64,000 nt of DNA from Chionis minor (lineage: Eukaryota > Chordata > Aves > Charadriiformes > Chionididae), in NCBI GenBank assembly GCA_013398295.1, contig VZSF01008858.1, forward strand, positions 66,198 to 130,197. The letters run 5' to 3'. The notes under the pieces are model-generated. The model ran no database searches. It was not told where the DNA came from and saw only the letters and a list, made by a program, of their open reading frames with translations. A program made the translations under genes and the position numbers. This document shows, one piece after another, positions 29,468 through 46,410 of this stretch (within the stretch, counting starts at the first letter, position 1; each line of letters opens with the position of its first letter).

Positions 29468-32400
29468 GTGAGTCCAGGCCGGTCCCCCCTGGCCCCGCAG
29501 CCACCCCGTCTCACCGGGACCAGGCTGGGCACTGTGGGTCTGTCCCTTGCAGGCTCGCCGGTGCCGGCCACGGTCACGGTCCCGCTGCGGCTGCCCACAA
29601 ATGCGACGGGAGAGATGGTAGCTCGGGGGACAGGGCGGTTTGGGTGTCTTGGGGGGCACGGAGGGGACGGGGGGACACACACAGTGCTGGCAGCTGTAAC
29701 GGAGGCACCGCAGCGGTGCTGCCAGCACGGCAAAGGCTGCCTGTGCGGCGAGGGAGCGCTGAGCTCTCGTGCTTGCCGTCGCACCGTGCTTTCCAGAGCC
29801 CTCATTCCTAATTCTCCTCCTCTGCTTTTCCGCATGCGCAAGGACACGGTGTCCTACGTCGTCGGGATTGAGGGGAGGCCATACACCATCCACCTGCAGC
29901 AGCAGTAAGTTGGCCTTGGCGCTGCCTCGGCTGGTGGCCGCGTGCTCAGCCGCGGCACGGGACACTGTGGGGCCATCCCTGCCCGTGGCCCTTTGCGCTG
30001 CCGCGGCTCCCTTGGGATTTTCCCCATCTCTGCGGCTGCCGGGATCGTGCCCCGCTGCAGGCACGTCCCAGAGCCGCAGGGGGAAGGTGCGCGTGTGCCA
30101 GGTGCCGAGCGCTGCGGGGGGTTTGATGGGGATTTGTTCCCATGAGCCAGCGGGTTCTGGATCTGCCAGTGCAATGGTGCCGGCTGCAGGACCTGGAATC
30201 AGCTCAGGAAACTCCGGGTAAGACCATTTCAGTTGCATTTATGGAGGATTTTACTGTTTTTCTCTTCTAGATTCTTTATATCTGATGACTTCAGGATTTA
30301 CACGTACGACAAGAATGGATCTCTGCGCTCTGGCTCGCCCCGTATCAAGGTAGCGGTGACCCGCGTGGCGTTTCTGGTTGTGCCTCGCGCCAGGGCGCCG
30401 CGCTGGGCCGTATTTTGGGGGAAGTCCCTGGTTACCACGGGGGAGCCGCGCTTCCTCTGCTTCTCCGCATTTTTGCTTCCTAATCACCGCAGGAGATGCT
30501 GGGGCCAAATGTAAAGTCATCCTTGCAGACGTGTTGTCAGATTCACGTTTGTGCAGGTTTTTGGAGTCCCTGGGTTTGCTGGGTTCAAAGCGATAATCCC
30601 GTCTGTGGGTCCTGGTCCTTCCGGGGGGACCCGGAGAGCCCCTACACCCAGCAGCGCGGCTCAGGGCAGGGTGGTTCCTTACCGGGAGGGTGCCGCGTCC
30701 TCGCATTGGGATTTGGTTTTAACGACCTGAGCCAAAGAAAGATTGTCCGCGATGTCCTTGTGCCATCACCGTCATGGCCACGGAAGGGGCACCCTCTCCT
30801 CTGTCGTGACGCAGGGAGGCTGCCGCTACCGGGGGTACGTCGAGGGCTTCCCCAGCTCGGCAGTGACGCTCGGCACCTGCGCGGGGCTCAGGTAACCACC
30901 CGCTGCCTCCCCGCGCCGCGATGCCCGTTAGTGCCGGCGCTGCCGGAACCCCGTCGGTGGCAAATGGCCGGTGACAAATGACGCGCCGTCGCTGTGACAG
31001 GGGCTTGCTGCAGTTCGAGAACGTCAGCTACGGGATCGAGCCCCTGGGTTATTCTCCTGCCTTCGAGCACTTGGTGTATCGCCTGAGTGAGGAGAAGACG
31101 GCGGGTCCCCCCCTGGCCACTGCCTCCCCCGAGGGAGCACCGGGCGGGCCGACAGCAGAGCGGGCGCCAGGCGAAGCGCGTGGAGGCGACGCAGTGAGTG
31201 GGCGTCTGTTCCCGCCGCGGCGCTGGTGTCGCCGCCACGTGAGGGGGGGTCCGATCCTGTGGGACGCTTTGGCTGGTGTTGTCTGGAGGGACAGAGGTGG
31301 GGGGATGTTTAGGAGTGCCCGTGCTTGCGATGGATCGCGACTCACCTAGTGCCTAATGAAAGGCACCGCCACGGCTACAAGATTTATTCACGGTTTGTGA
31401 CCATAGCAGTACTTCTCCCCCCGGTTTGCAGACGGCTGGCAGCGATGTGCTGGCCGCTCCGGCCACCAGGCTCACGTGAGTGTCCCCAGGCCCCCGTGTC
31501 CGTCTTAGCCAAGTGCCAACGTTCCTAGCGAAAGACTTCGGGTTGTCCCAGGTGTTAATGCATGGCTTCTGCTTTCTGCTTGAAAACAAACCCAGCAGAT
31601 CGTCGTGCCTCGTGGAGGGTTTAGTGTCTCAGAAAAGTCAGCATTTCTTACACCTCACGGCTGAATTAGTGAAATGATTTATTAATGGTGAACAATATAT
31701 TTTTTTCCAGTCAGTGTCCAGCTACCAGAGAGAGATGGCGCTCCACATGATCTTGGAAAGGGCTTTGGTGAGTCTGTGTTGCTCAGTTCCTGCTCCCTGT
31801 GTGTTTTCTCTGCCCTTGCTCAAGCTGCCATAAAGCTTCACCCTGGTCGCCTGCGTGGTCCTGCCAGGCTCTGCGCCCTGTGGCCATGTCGCGGTGGCTA
31901 GAAGCCACTCTGAGAACGACTGGAGTAACCCCGTGTGGCAAATAACCTAGATGGACTCTCGTGTCATTTTTCAGTTCAACCACCTGGGTGCAGACGAGTA
32001 TGTTGTGACACAGAAGATAGTCCAGGTCTCCAGCTTGCTCAACAGTGTAAGTTTTTCCTGATTTTTATGTACCAAGCTGAAAATTCTGAGGGCTTATTTC
32101 AGCCTGCTAACGGACAGGTATCGGTATGATTTATCTAATTTTGGAGAAAATAATAATTAAATGTGCTTTCTGGGCACACTGAAACTTCCAGATGTTCAGG
32201 TCTCTCAACCTGACGGTTATGCTGTCCGCCATGGAGATCTGGCTGGAGAACAGTGCCTTGGAGACAACGGGGGATGGAGAGGAAGTGCTGGCGCGGCTGC
32301 TGGCGTGGAGGCAGACCAGCACCTCTCTGCAGCCCCACCACGTGCCGTGTCTGCTCCTGTAAGAATAAACTACTGTCATTATTTGAGAGCAGACAGTAAC

Positions 32401-35400
32401 AACCTGCTGGATGCACATAGTTTTGAAAATGAGCATTCGCTGTGACTGTGATGCCTCTTGTAAAAATGACGTGAGAGCACGGCGGGGCGTTGCAAACACG
32501 AAGCGGGATGCACCGGCTCTGGACAGGGCTGGCAGCGAGGGGGTGTCCCGGGCTGGACGGCGGGTGAGTGTCCCTGTGTTCCAGGTACAGGGACCGAGCG
32601 GCGTTCGTGGGCGCAACGGCTCCGGGGAAGGCGTGTGAGAGAGACGCCACTGGTGCGGTGGCCATGGTACGGTGACGCCTGTGCCCCACCAGCCCACCCG
32701 TCCCTGAAGCGGGAGTTCCCCCACGGGCGACAGCCACCGGCGATGGGATCCGCCGGGATCTCCGCCGGGAAAGTGCAGCCGCAGCAGCCCTGCTCTCTCC
32801 TCCCTCTAGTACCAAGAGGCCGCGACGCTGGAGTCCTTCTCCGTCCTCCTGGCCCAGCTGCTGGGGCGCAGCCTGGGCATAAGCTACGACCACCCCCAGG
32901 GCTGCCGCTGCCCCGGCAGCATCTGCCTCATGAGCCCAGAGGCGCTGTGAGTGCTGGTCCCGTCCCGTCCCATCCCATCCTGTCCCGTCCCGCTGCAGGG
33001 GCTGCGGTGGCCGGGGCAGACGTGGTGGGTGGGCAGGGTGTCCTCTCATCGGGGCGTCCTGGGCGCGTTTTGCTTAGGCTGGGCAAGATCCATCCCTATT
33101 CCAGGTTTTAGTGTTTAGAAATGGAATGTCTGGGAATCTGAATTAATTTCTCATCGCCGTAAAGGCGGTGACCATTAGCTTTGCGAGCGGGCATTGCCTG
33201 CGGACTGGCCACGTGGTGGCCGCGGACCTCAAACGCTTCTGGTCTTTGAGAACGTCGGGGTGAGCGGTCAGCGCAGCCGAGCGGATTCTGCTGGCGGGGG
33301 AAATGCTCCCCCCAAGCCCAAGGAGCTGCGTTTATATCCGTGTGTGCGCAGACGTGCGTAGGTGTGTGTACACGTGGGTAGGTACCAGCATCAGGAGATC
33401 AGTGAACCTGAATTTCAGTTCAGATTTGATTTTGTTAGTGCAGGGAAAAGAATAGCCAATGAGAAAACAGGAGTTAAAATAAAAATATGTTCCAATTACT
33501 AGAATTCCTGAGACATTTTGGCCTTCCATTTTATTATCTCAGCCCTTAAAAAATGCGGCGTTTGTGTTAGTGAATATTTTTGAGAAGTAATAGTTGTACT
33601 TGCTTTAAATGGGAAAGCGTGCTCTTGCAGCGCTTCTGCCGCTGTTATTAGTCACACGTGATTTGAGTTGAGTTTCACAAAGCAATCGCATGTTGAATGT
33701 ACTTTAAAATAGCATATCTAGAGTGATGGCCTAAAAGGAACTTGAGACATTGTGAGGAAAAAAAATTGAGTTGTTCTTACTACAGGAATGATAAAGTATA
33801 AATTAGTGATTTGACTTGAGAAACGGGCAGGGTTTTTTTTCAAAAGCAAGATGCTTCTGAACACATCTCAATCTCTGTAAAGTATTGTAAAATCAGGTGT
33901 GGCAAGTGAACTGAAAGGCACCACGGGGACCACGGTGCCTCGTGCCAGCCCCTCGGCAAGCACTTGAATTGCACGGAGATTCGGAGAGCGCGAAGAGGGG
34001 CAGATGTGTCAACACCTAAAGGGCTGATTGCTTTCTTTTAGAGGCTTCAGTGGGTCAAAAGCCTTCAGCAGCTGCAGCATCAGGGACTTTAAAACCTTCC
34101 TGAAGCAGAACGGGGAGTGCCCTTTCCTCGGACCCGCTCAGCGCCAGCCTTCCTACCGCGCGGCCGTCTGCGGCAACGGCGCGGTGGAGCACGGCGAGGA
34201 GTGCGACTGCGGGGCGGCAGAGGTGGGTGCGGTGCTCCGGTGGAGGGTCCTGGGAGCGCTCCCAGGTGCCACATGGAGCATCGCCGTGGCACCAGGCAGA
34301 AAGGCAGCGCCACTGCTCTTCCCTCGGCGCCCCCGAGGAACGCGCGTTGTCTGGCGGAGGGGGCTGGGGGCGAGCAGTCCTGCCGATGGGGGAATTTGCA
34401 GCAAATAACAGTTTCCGGTGTGTTTGCAGGCCTGCGCGTCGGACGCGTGCTGTACTCCCCAGTGTACCTTCAAGTCAGGTGTGAAGTGCTCCTTGGGATT
34501 ATGCTGTGAGAACTGCCAGGTAAGGTGTGGGAAGGGCGTTCTCAAACCTCGGAGCAGTAGCAGCTTCTGGAGTAGCGTGACCAACCTGGTTGTGCTGGCT
34601 GGGCATCTCCAGAAAACTTCACTCCGAGGCCGAGCGCCTCCGAGCTGCTCCGGAGGGACCCGGGATGCGTCTTGGGACGGCACCGGGAAGGGGCTGTGTG
34701 GACGTGGGAGGGGAGCACGCCGGTGGGTGCGGAAGGCTGGAGAGAAGAGCCCGCTCTCCATCTCCTCCGCCAGTTCAAGCAGAAAAACGCGCGGTGCCGC
34801 CCCCGCGCCGACGCGCAGTGTGACCTGGAGGAGTTCTGCAACGGGTCCTCCGCGTCCTGCCCGCCCGACCTCCACGTGCAGGACGGGCACGGCTGCGAGC
34901 GCGGCACCGGCTACTGCTACAAGGGACGCTGCCAGTCTCCGGACCTGCAGTGCCGGGAGCTCTACGGGAGAGGTAACGGGCTGCTCTGTGGTCACCAGCA
35001 CACACGGGGAGCTCCGGGGCTGGTCCAGGGCAGAAGGTGGCATCCGAGCAGGATGGGTGCCCACCCTCTCCCTCGCGTGGAAGCCAGAGACTGCCGGGAG
35101 CATGCGCCGTAGGGAAGGGCAGAGGAGACGGCAGCACAGATGTCCCACGCTTGCGGAGAGGGGAAGGGAACAGGCCATCTGCGGAGGGTGGCAGTTTCCG
35201 TGGGATTTCGGGCTGGCGCAGCCGGTCGTGCGCCCATCCCTGCCTCCTCAGAGAGGAACGGGCCGGAAACACACCCTGATGCCGTTGTGGAAGGTGTTTT
35301 GGACTGGTTTCCACTGTCCATGAGACCCGTCCCGCGACCCAAACAGGGGCGGAAAAGTGAGAGGCGACAGAGGTGTCTTAGTCTGTGTCACCCTCAGTGG

Positions 35401-37804
35401 TAACCAGTATTATTTCTAAACTTCCAGGTGCAAAAAATGCTCCTTTGGCCTGTTACGAAGAAGTCAACGGCCAGCAGGACAGGTTTGGACACTGTGGCAA
35501 CCACCCGAAGCACGGCTACCAGCCCTGTTCCTGGATGTAGGTTTCAAGGGAATGCAAAGTGTTGGATTGGGAATCTATATTTAATTTGTGCTTCTCTTTA
35601 TTGTCGAGGCGAAGTAATAACCTGTGAGAAGTTGCCTTCAGTATGTTTTTCTTCTGCTGGGCAGAACTGACTTGCAGTATGCGCTCTCAGTGTCCTTTAG
35701 AGAAACAGTGGTGTGGGAAACCGGAGACTTCAGCACACACCTAATTCTGCGAGTGTTTCATGTTCTGGTTCGTGGGACAGCTGCTCCCCTGGTATCGAGG
35801 ATTCAACTCTTCTCAAATGTCACCTGCTTATGTTTTTATTTTGCCTAAATCCCCCTCCCCAGGTTGTGCACCTCAACACCTCCAGCACCGTGATCAATCA
35901 GATGCTGAGTCCGCTGTTCTAATTTATTGTGCTAATGATTTTTTTAGGAACTTGGAATGTGGAAAGTTAGTGTGTATATTCCCAAATCGTGTTCCCTTCA
36001 CAAAAGTCAAGGGTGCCGTAATTTATACTCAAGTGCGAGAACATCTGTGCGTGTCTCTTGATTTTATGGGCGGACCCACGGTGCTAGACCCTCTCCTGGT
36101 GAAAGACGGCACAAAATGTGGTCCCGGAAAGGTAAGAAATACTGCACGTGCATCTGGCGATGGCATATAATGACCACAACCACAACAGTTTTAGAAATAG
36201 TTGCCATTTTGCTGTATGCGTTAAAGGTGGTTTATACTTATGTTTTTAATAATTAGCACCTGTGCTGTTGACTTGCAATCATCCTTTAGGGCTAGGAATC
36301 CTTTTTAGAGTTATGGCAAGTATGGTAAAAGGTGAAAGGTGATGAAAAAATGCCCAGCAGGATTTTTTTTTCCTTTTGGTCTCTCAGGTCTGTATGAATG
36401 GCACGTGCCAGCCGCATTCTGTCCTGGAGTACGACTGCAACGTGCAGGAAAAATGCCACGGGCACGGAGTAAGTAACAGCAATGCCGTTAAGTCGGTGTT
36501 CCTGGTTTGATGAATGTTGCTGAAGAGGAGAGAGCGGTTCCGGTAAAATGCCCACTTACTAACTTACTTCTGTCCCAAGTGGAAAATAAGTCAGCTAAAG
36601 GGGTTTGGAGTATTTGTTCATCTAGATTAGTAGAAAATTGAAACAGCGTGTCTAGAGAGGATTTAACCACGCGTAATGGCCGTAGTGCTGGGAACGCTCC
36701 GTGAGGCAGCGCGGTGGGAGCACGGGGAAGGCGAGGGGGGCTCTGGCACGGTGGGCTTGCGGGGTGGGAGCAGGGTGTGCGGGAAAGCAGCAATCCCAGC
36801 GGAGATGGAGCACGGGTCCTCGCTGGGGGTTTTTACAATGAGCGATGTTTTCTGCCCGCCCTGCTGTTGGCAGGTGTGCAATAACAAGAAGAACTGCCAC
36901 TGCGATCCGGGCTGGAGCCCCCCACAGTGCAAGACCCGAGGGTCCTCCGTAGGCGGAAGCATCGACAGCGCGCTGGGCGCTGGTGAGTGGCGCAGCTGGG
37001 CTCTGGCTGCCCCGTGGTTTTAGCGCCTTCCCCGGGGCTGCACCTTCGCTTCTCTCCCCAGGCGCTATCGCAAAAACCTCCGCCCCGGCTGTGCTGAGGA
37101 ACCGGCTGCTGCTCAGCTTCGGCGGCGTCTTCCTCGCCCTGGTCTGTGCTTCCGTCGTGACCGTGCAGTGGAGGCGGCTGAAAAGGGTCTGCGCCGGGAG
37201 GGGATCACAGGCGGGTGGGTAAGTTGATAGAAGTTAATGCAAATCCTTTGGTCTGGCTGCGGGAGCCGGGCAGGGAGCACGGAATTACTGTAGAAGTTGG
37301 CAAGTGGGAATTACAACCCAGGCAGAGCTGGGAAAGCAGTGCTTGGGAAAGAGTGACTGTTTGCTGGTAAAATGGGAACTGTTTGTGTCATCCGGGGAAG
37401 AAACCAGCAAACAGGTGTCTAAAATTTACAAACGTAGGAGAAGCAAAACTAAGGGTGGGTTTCACAGCACCACGCATGTTGTCTGTGTGCAAGAGTCAGA
37501 GGAAACAGGTTTTCTGTTTGCTAATTCCTGTGGAAAGTGAAGTGTAAAAGGGGGAAAGTAGGAGAGAGGGGAAGCTGTGGGGCCCCACGGACATGGAGAG
37601 GGGCAGCACGGCCTGGACGATGCGGAGGAGGAGAGCGGTGGGAGTGCGGGAAGCCGGGCTGGGGCAGGACATCGGGGCTGAGGCACTGCTCTGGGTCTCC
37701 ACAGCTCCGCCGCCGAGGGGGGCAGCGACAGCCAGGACATGGACTTGGAGCCAGACACGGAGCCGGACACGAACACCGGGCCGGGGCCGTGGCGTGGGCA
37801 CTAA
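29428..37804 (+). CDS. ADAM32: ADAM32-like, catalytically dead ADAM of the ADAM2/18/32 clade (complete, 20 exons)
   Basis: Twenty exons join in frame to 746 residues. Layout: signal peptide [14 protein letters not shown], prodomain (about 15-172), reprolysin-like domain (about 175-370), disintegrin (about 390-475), cysteine-rich and EGF-like (about 476-650), membrane span (about 677-697) and a short acidic tail. The zinc motif reads [11 protein letters not shown] at about 314-324, so all three His and the Glu are lost. No RxxR furin site is seen at the propeptide boundary. Blocks such as [20 protein letters not shown] and the GISYD segment fit ADAM32 best, with ADAM2 and ADAM18 close. Members of this clade act mainly in the testis, in sperm-egg or epididymal adhesion, but expression in this species is unknown. 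The start at 29,428 has G at -3 and +4. Confidence 0.88.
29553..29617 (+). CDS. ADAM32: ADAM32-like exon 2 (prodomain)
   Basis: Reads [20 protein letters not shown], comparable to the ITVPEKI start of human ADAM2/32 propeptides. Contains one N-glycosylation sequon NAT. Ends in phase 0. Confidence 0.8.
29843..29904 (+). CDS. ADAM32: ADAM32-like exon 3 (prodomain)
   Basis: Reads [20 protein letters not shown], parallel to ADAM9 exon 3. The acceptor is an unusual gcgcaag with a poor pyrimidine tract, but frame and family alignment both require this start. Confidence 0.82.
30271..30349 (+). CDS. ADAM32: ADAM32-like exon 4 (prodomain)
   Basis: Reads [20 protein letters not shown] and ends PRIK. 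Same length (79 bases) and phases as ADAM9 exon 4. Confidence 0.92.
30815..30891 (+). CDS. ADAM32: ADAM32-like exon 5 (prodomain)
   Basis: Reads [20 protein letters not shown] then TCAGLR. Same length (77 bases) as the ADAM9 counterpart. FPSS parallels the YPDS/YPKS of ADAM32 and ADAM2. Confidence 0.93.
31001..31193 (+). CDS. ADAM32: ADAM32-like exon 6 (prodomain end)
   Basis: Begins [15 protein letters not shown], the hallmark ADAM2/32 block, then [12 protein letters not shown]. The last 35 codons are G/A/P/E-rich and not conserved, and contain no convertase site. Confidence 0.9.
31711..31767 (+). CDS. ADAM32: ADAM32-like exon 7
   Basis: Nineteen codons, [19 protein letters not shown]. They correspond to the first strand of the reprolysin domain (YLEMHIVVDKTL in human ADAM32). 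Phase 0 at both ends. Confidence 0.85.
31975..32046 (+). CDS. ADAM32: ADAM32-like exon 8
   Basis: Twenty-four codons, [20 protein letters not shown] then LLNS. Same length as ADAM9 exon 8 and like the GSDSMIVTNKVIEIVGLANS region of ADAM32. Confidence 0.9.
32192..32358 (+). CDS. ADAM32: ADAM32-like exon 9
   Basis: Reads [20 protein letters not shown], then [17 protein letters not shown] and HHVPCLLL. Parallels ADAM32 LSSLELWSDENKIST and GEADELLQKFLEWK. Exits in phase 2. Confidence 0.92.
32585..32666 (+). CDS. ADAM32: ADAM32-like exon 10
   Basis: Reads [20 protein letters not shown] then ATGAVAM. Same length (82 bases) and phases as ADAM9 exon 10. Confidence 0.9.
32810..32946 (+). CDS. ADAM32: ADAM32-like exon 11 (degenerate zinc site)
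   Basis: Reads [20 protein letters not shown] then [20 protein letters not shown]. Against ADAM9 [11 protein letters not shown] the first His is Gln, Glu is Leu, the second His is Arg and the third is Tyr. The Met-turn region CLMSPEAL remains. No catalysis expected. Confidence 0.94.
34042..34222 (+). CDS. ADAM32: ADAM32-like exon 12 (disintegrin start)
   Basis: Reads [20 protein letters not shown], then [20 protein letters not shown]. CGNxxxExGEECDCG opens the disintegrin domain. Confidence 0.94.
34430..34519 (+). CDS. ADAM32: ADAM32-like exon 13 (disintegrin)
   Basis: Thirty codons, [20 protein letters not shown] and then [10 protein letters not shown], with disintegrin cysteine spacing. 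Phase 0 at both ends. Confidence 0.94.
34774..34972 (+). CDS. ADAM32: ADAM32-like exon 14 (disintegrin loop)
   Basis: The loop is [15 protein letters not shown], so QCD replaces the ECD of ADAM9, ADAM2 and ADAM32. Then [20 protein letters not shown], very like ADAM2, and YCYKGRC. Exits in phase 1. Confidence 0.93.
35428..35536 (+). CDS. ADAM32: ADAM32-like exon 15 (cysteine-rich)
   Basis: Reads [20 protein letters not shown] then [16 protein letters not shown]. This resembles human ADAM32 SRNAPFACYEEIQSQSDRFG more than ADAM2, and is the main ground for the ADAM32 call. Confidence 0.94.
35948..36131 (+). CDS. ADAM32: ADAM32-like exon 16 (cysteine-rich)
   Basis: Reads [20 protein letters not shown], then [17 protein letters not shown] and [15 protein letters not shown]. 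Same length (184 bases) as ADAM9 exon 16. Confidence 0.94.
36388..36468 (+). CDS. ADAM32: ADAM32-like exon 17
   Basis: Twenty-seven codons, [20 protein letters not shown] then EKCHGHG, opening the EGF-like repeat. Confidence 0.94.
36874..36982 (+). CDS. ADAM32: ADAM32-like exon 18 (EGF-like)
   Basis: Reads [19 protein letters not shown] then [11 protein letters not shown]. Exits in phase 1 through a normal GT donor, unlike the GC donor at the same place in ADAM9. Confidence 0.94.
37062..37218 (+). CDS. ADAM32: ADAM32-like exon 19 (transmembrane span)
   Basis: Reads [20 protein letters not shown] as a single span, then a basic stop-transfer segment [11 protein letters not shown]. Exits in phase 2. 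Confidence 0.92.
37705..37804 (+). CDS. ADAM32: ADAM32-like exon 20 (acidic tail and stop)
   Basis: Reads [20 protein letters not shown] then [12 protein letters not shown] and TAA at 37,802-37,804. The acidic Ser-rich tail resembles those of ADAM2 and ADAM32 (SSDEQPESESEPKG in human ADAM2). Confidence 0.88.
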
Positions 37805-37808
37805 TAAA
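37803..37808 (+). terminator. ADAM32: AATAAA poly(A) signal overlapping the ADAM32-like stop
   Basis: The string taataaa carries both the TAA stop and the hexamer, followed by T/GT-rich DNA (ggtgttgg, tgtgtccgcgtggctgtgctg). The 3'UTR would be only about 15-30 bases. Confidence 0.7.
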
Positions 37809-39090
37809 GGTGTTGGAGGGGGCCATGTGTCCGCGTGGCTGTGCTGCGCTCAGAGCATCCCGCCGAGCCCCCCGCGGATGGGGGACACACACCGGGCTGT
37901 CCCAGTGCTAGGGCCGCAGGGTCCCTTCCAGCCTCATTTCATTCGTCTCCAGCCAGCACGAACCCCACTGGCATTGACCCTGCAACGGGCAGGGAGTTTT
38001 GCTCCTGTGCAGTGCCATGAGGTCGGAATCCCCAGACCCTCACTGCAAGGGGGTCTGGCCACCCTCCACGCACCCCCGTCTGCTCTGCCCCCCTGGGCGC
38101 GGGGGCGTGCAGAGAGCGCTGCCAGCACGCCGTGCACGACTGCCGGTTAAAACCCTCATTATGGCCTTGCACTTGGTTTGGCACTGGGAATTTAATGACA
38201 ACGTGGGCTCCTGTTCAGCCATCGGGGCAGCTCACCGGGAATGCAGACAAACCCTGAAGTGACATGCAGGATGCAGCAGCTTCACTCCCTGCCCTGCAGT
38301 GCTTGCTGCTGCAGCAGCCACTTCGGATGTGGCTCCGTTAATTTATTTTGGCTGTGCTGGGTGTATCGCCAGCACCCACATCAGCAGCACCTCATGCGGG
38401 CACGGGGCTGAGGACACAGTTGGTGCCTGATGTGGCACGTAGCAGTCCCGCAGGGACAAAGCTCCCTGGGCCCCTGGGGGTGTCACACAGCGCCTGGCAG
38501 GACCTGCAGGCAGTTCCTAGAGCCACCCACACCGGTTTGCCCTGCCGGGGCCGTACCTGGTGCCCACGGTAGCTGTGGGGCCATGCTGCAGCGTGGGGGC
38601 TGTGCTGCGCTCACGGCGGTCCCGGGCTCCCCAGCCTCCAGGGAGACGTGGCTGGTCCCCAGTTCTCGCGCGGTTCCTGCAGACCAAGTGCAGGACACGA
38701 GTCCGGCGTTGTCAGGAGCCTGGCAGCGTCCCTGCACTGCCCCCAGCCTCAGGCACCCAGGGCCTCTCTGACGCAGCGTCCCACGGGAGCCTGGATCCCG
38801 GCAGCTCCGAGGGGAGGTCCCGTGGGAGAGAGCTCACCGCCCCTGTCCGGAGCGAGGGAGCTTCCCTGAACCTTCCCCATAGGTGGAGGCCCCACGGGGA
38901 CGGAGATCAATGTGTGCTCCAAGCCAATGCCTTATCGGCAACCTTTAACCGTGTTTGCTCGGACCCTGCGGCCGTGGGGCAGCCGGACCCTGGCTCCCCC
39001 CAGGACAAGGTACGCGGCGCTGGCTCAGCACACGGGGGGAGCGCGGCAGCCGAGCCGGAGCACGTCGCAGCCCTGCAGGAGCACCCGGTG
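37809..39090 (+). promoter_or_regulatory. ADAM32-like to IDO2 spacer, IDO2 5' region
   Basis: About 1.3 kb without a supportable gene. It is GC-rich and contains no IDO1-like exon. The IDO2 promoter must lie here or overlap it. I saw no convincing interferon-response element or TATA box. The open frame from 38,560 runs in frame into IDO2 exon 1 but has no conserved content. Confidence 0.45.
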
Positions 39091-45819
<6,729 letters not shown>

Positions 45820-46012
45820 TGCGCCCTGAGGGTTGGCAAAGCTCTGCTCAAAGCGGCTGTGGGAGGCTGAACTGCTCCGGTGCGTCTGCAGCACGTGAGC
45901 CAAAATCTGACCACAGCGACCTTCACCAAAACACCTCCTCTCAGCAGCCCCCTTCCTGCTCGCACCCGCCTGGGATGTGGGGGATACGCTCTGCGTGGCT
46001 GAGGGAGGACAG

Positions 46013-46036
46013 TGCTGCTGCTGCTGCTGCTGCTGC
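46013..46036 (+). repeat. CTG triplet run
   Basis: About eight uninterrupted CTG units in the predicted IDO2 3'UTR, just upstream of the 29-bp minisatellite. Confidence 0.9.
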
Positions 46037-46062
46037 CCCCCAAAAGGCACACAGCGAGTGCA

Positions 46063-46410
46063 GCATCCTTCCAAGCACCGGGATGGGTACTGCATCCTTC
46101 CATGCACTGGGATTGGCACAGCGTCCTTCCATACACTGGGATGGGTACTGCATCCTTCCATACACTGGGATCGGCACAGCATCCTTCCATACACCAGGAT
46201 GGGCAGAGCATCCTTCCATGCACTGGGATCAGCACAGCATCTTTCCATGCACTGGGATCAGCACAGCATCCTTCCACGGCACTGGGATCAGCACAGCATC
46301 CTTCCACGCACCGGGATCAGCACAGCATCTTTCCATGCACTGGGATCAGCACAGCATCCTTCCACGGCACTGGGATCAGCACAGCATCCTTCCACGCACC
46401 GGGAAGAGCC
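46063..46410 (+). repeat. 29-bp minisatellite, about 12 copies
   Basis: Units begin gcatccttcca and continue through a cactgggat core. Starts are at 46,063, 46,092, 46,121, 46,150, 46,179, 46,208, 46,237, 46,266, 46,296, 46,325, 46,354 and 46,384. Two units are 30 bp because of an extra base in ccacggcac. Units 9-12 nearly duplicate units 6-8, which points to higher-order duplication. Overlapping open frames are a product of the repeat. Confidence 0.97.

Noticed and set aside
31433..31479. Exon-like segment between a ttgcag acceptor and a gtgagt donor
   Set aside because: It would leave phase 2 while ADAM32-like exon 7 needs phase 0, so it breaks the frame. No matching family block.
46063..46410. 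CRISPR-like array
   Set aside because: Units are directly tandem with no spacers, in a vertebrate genome. It is a minisatellite.
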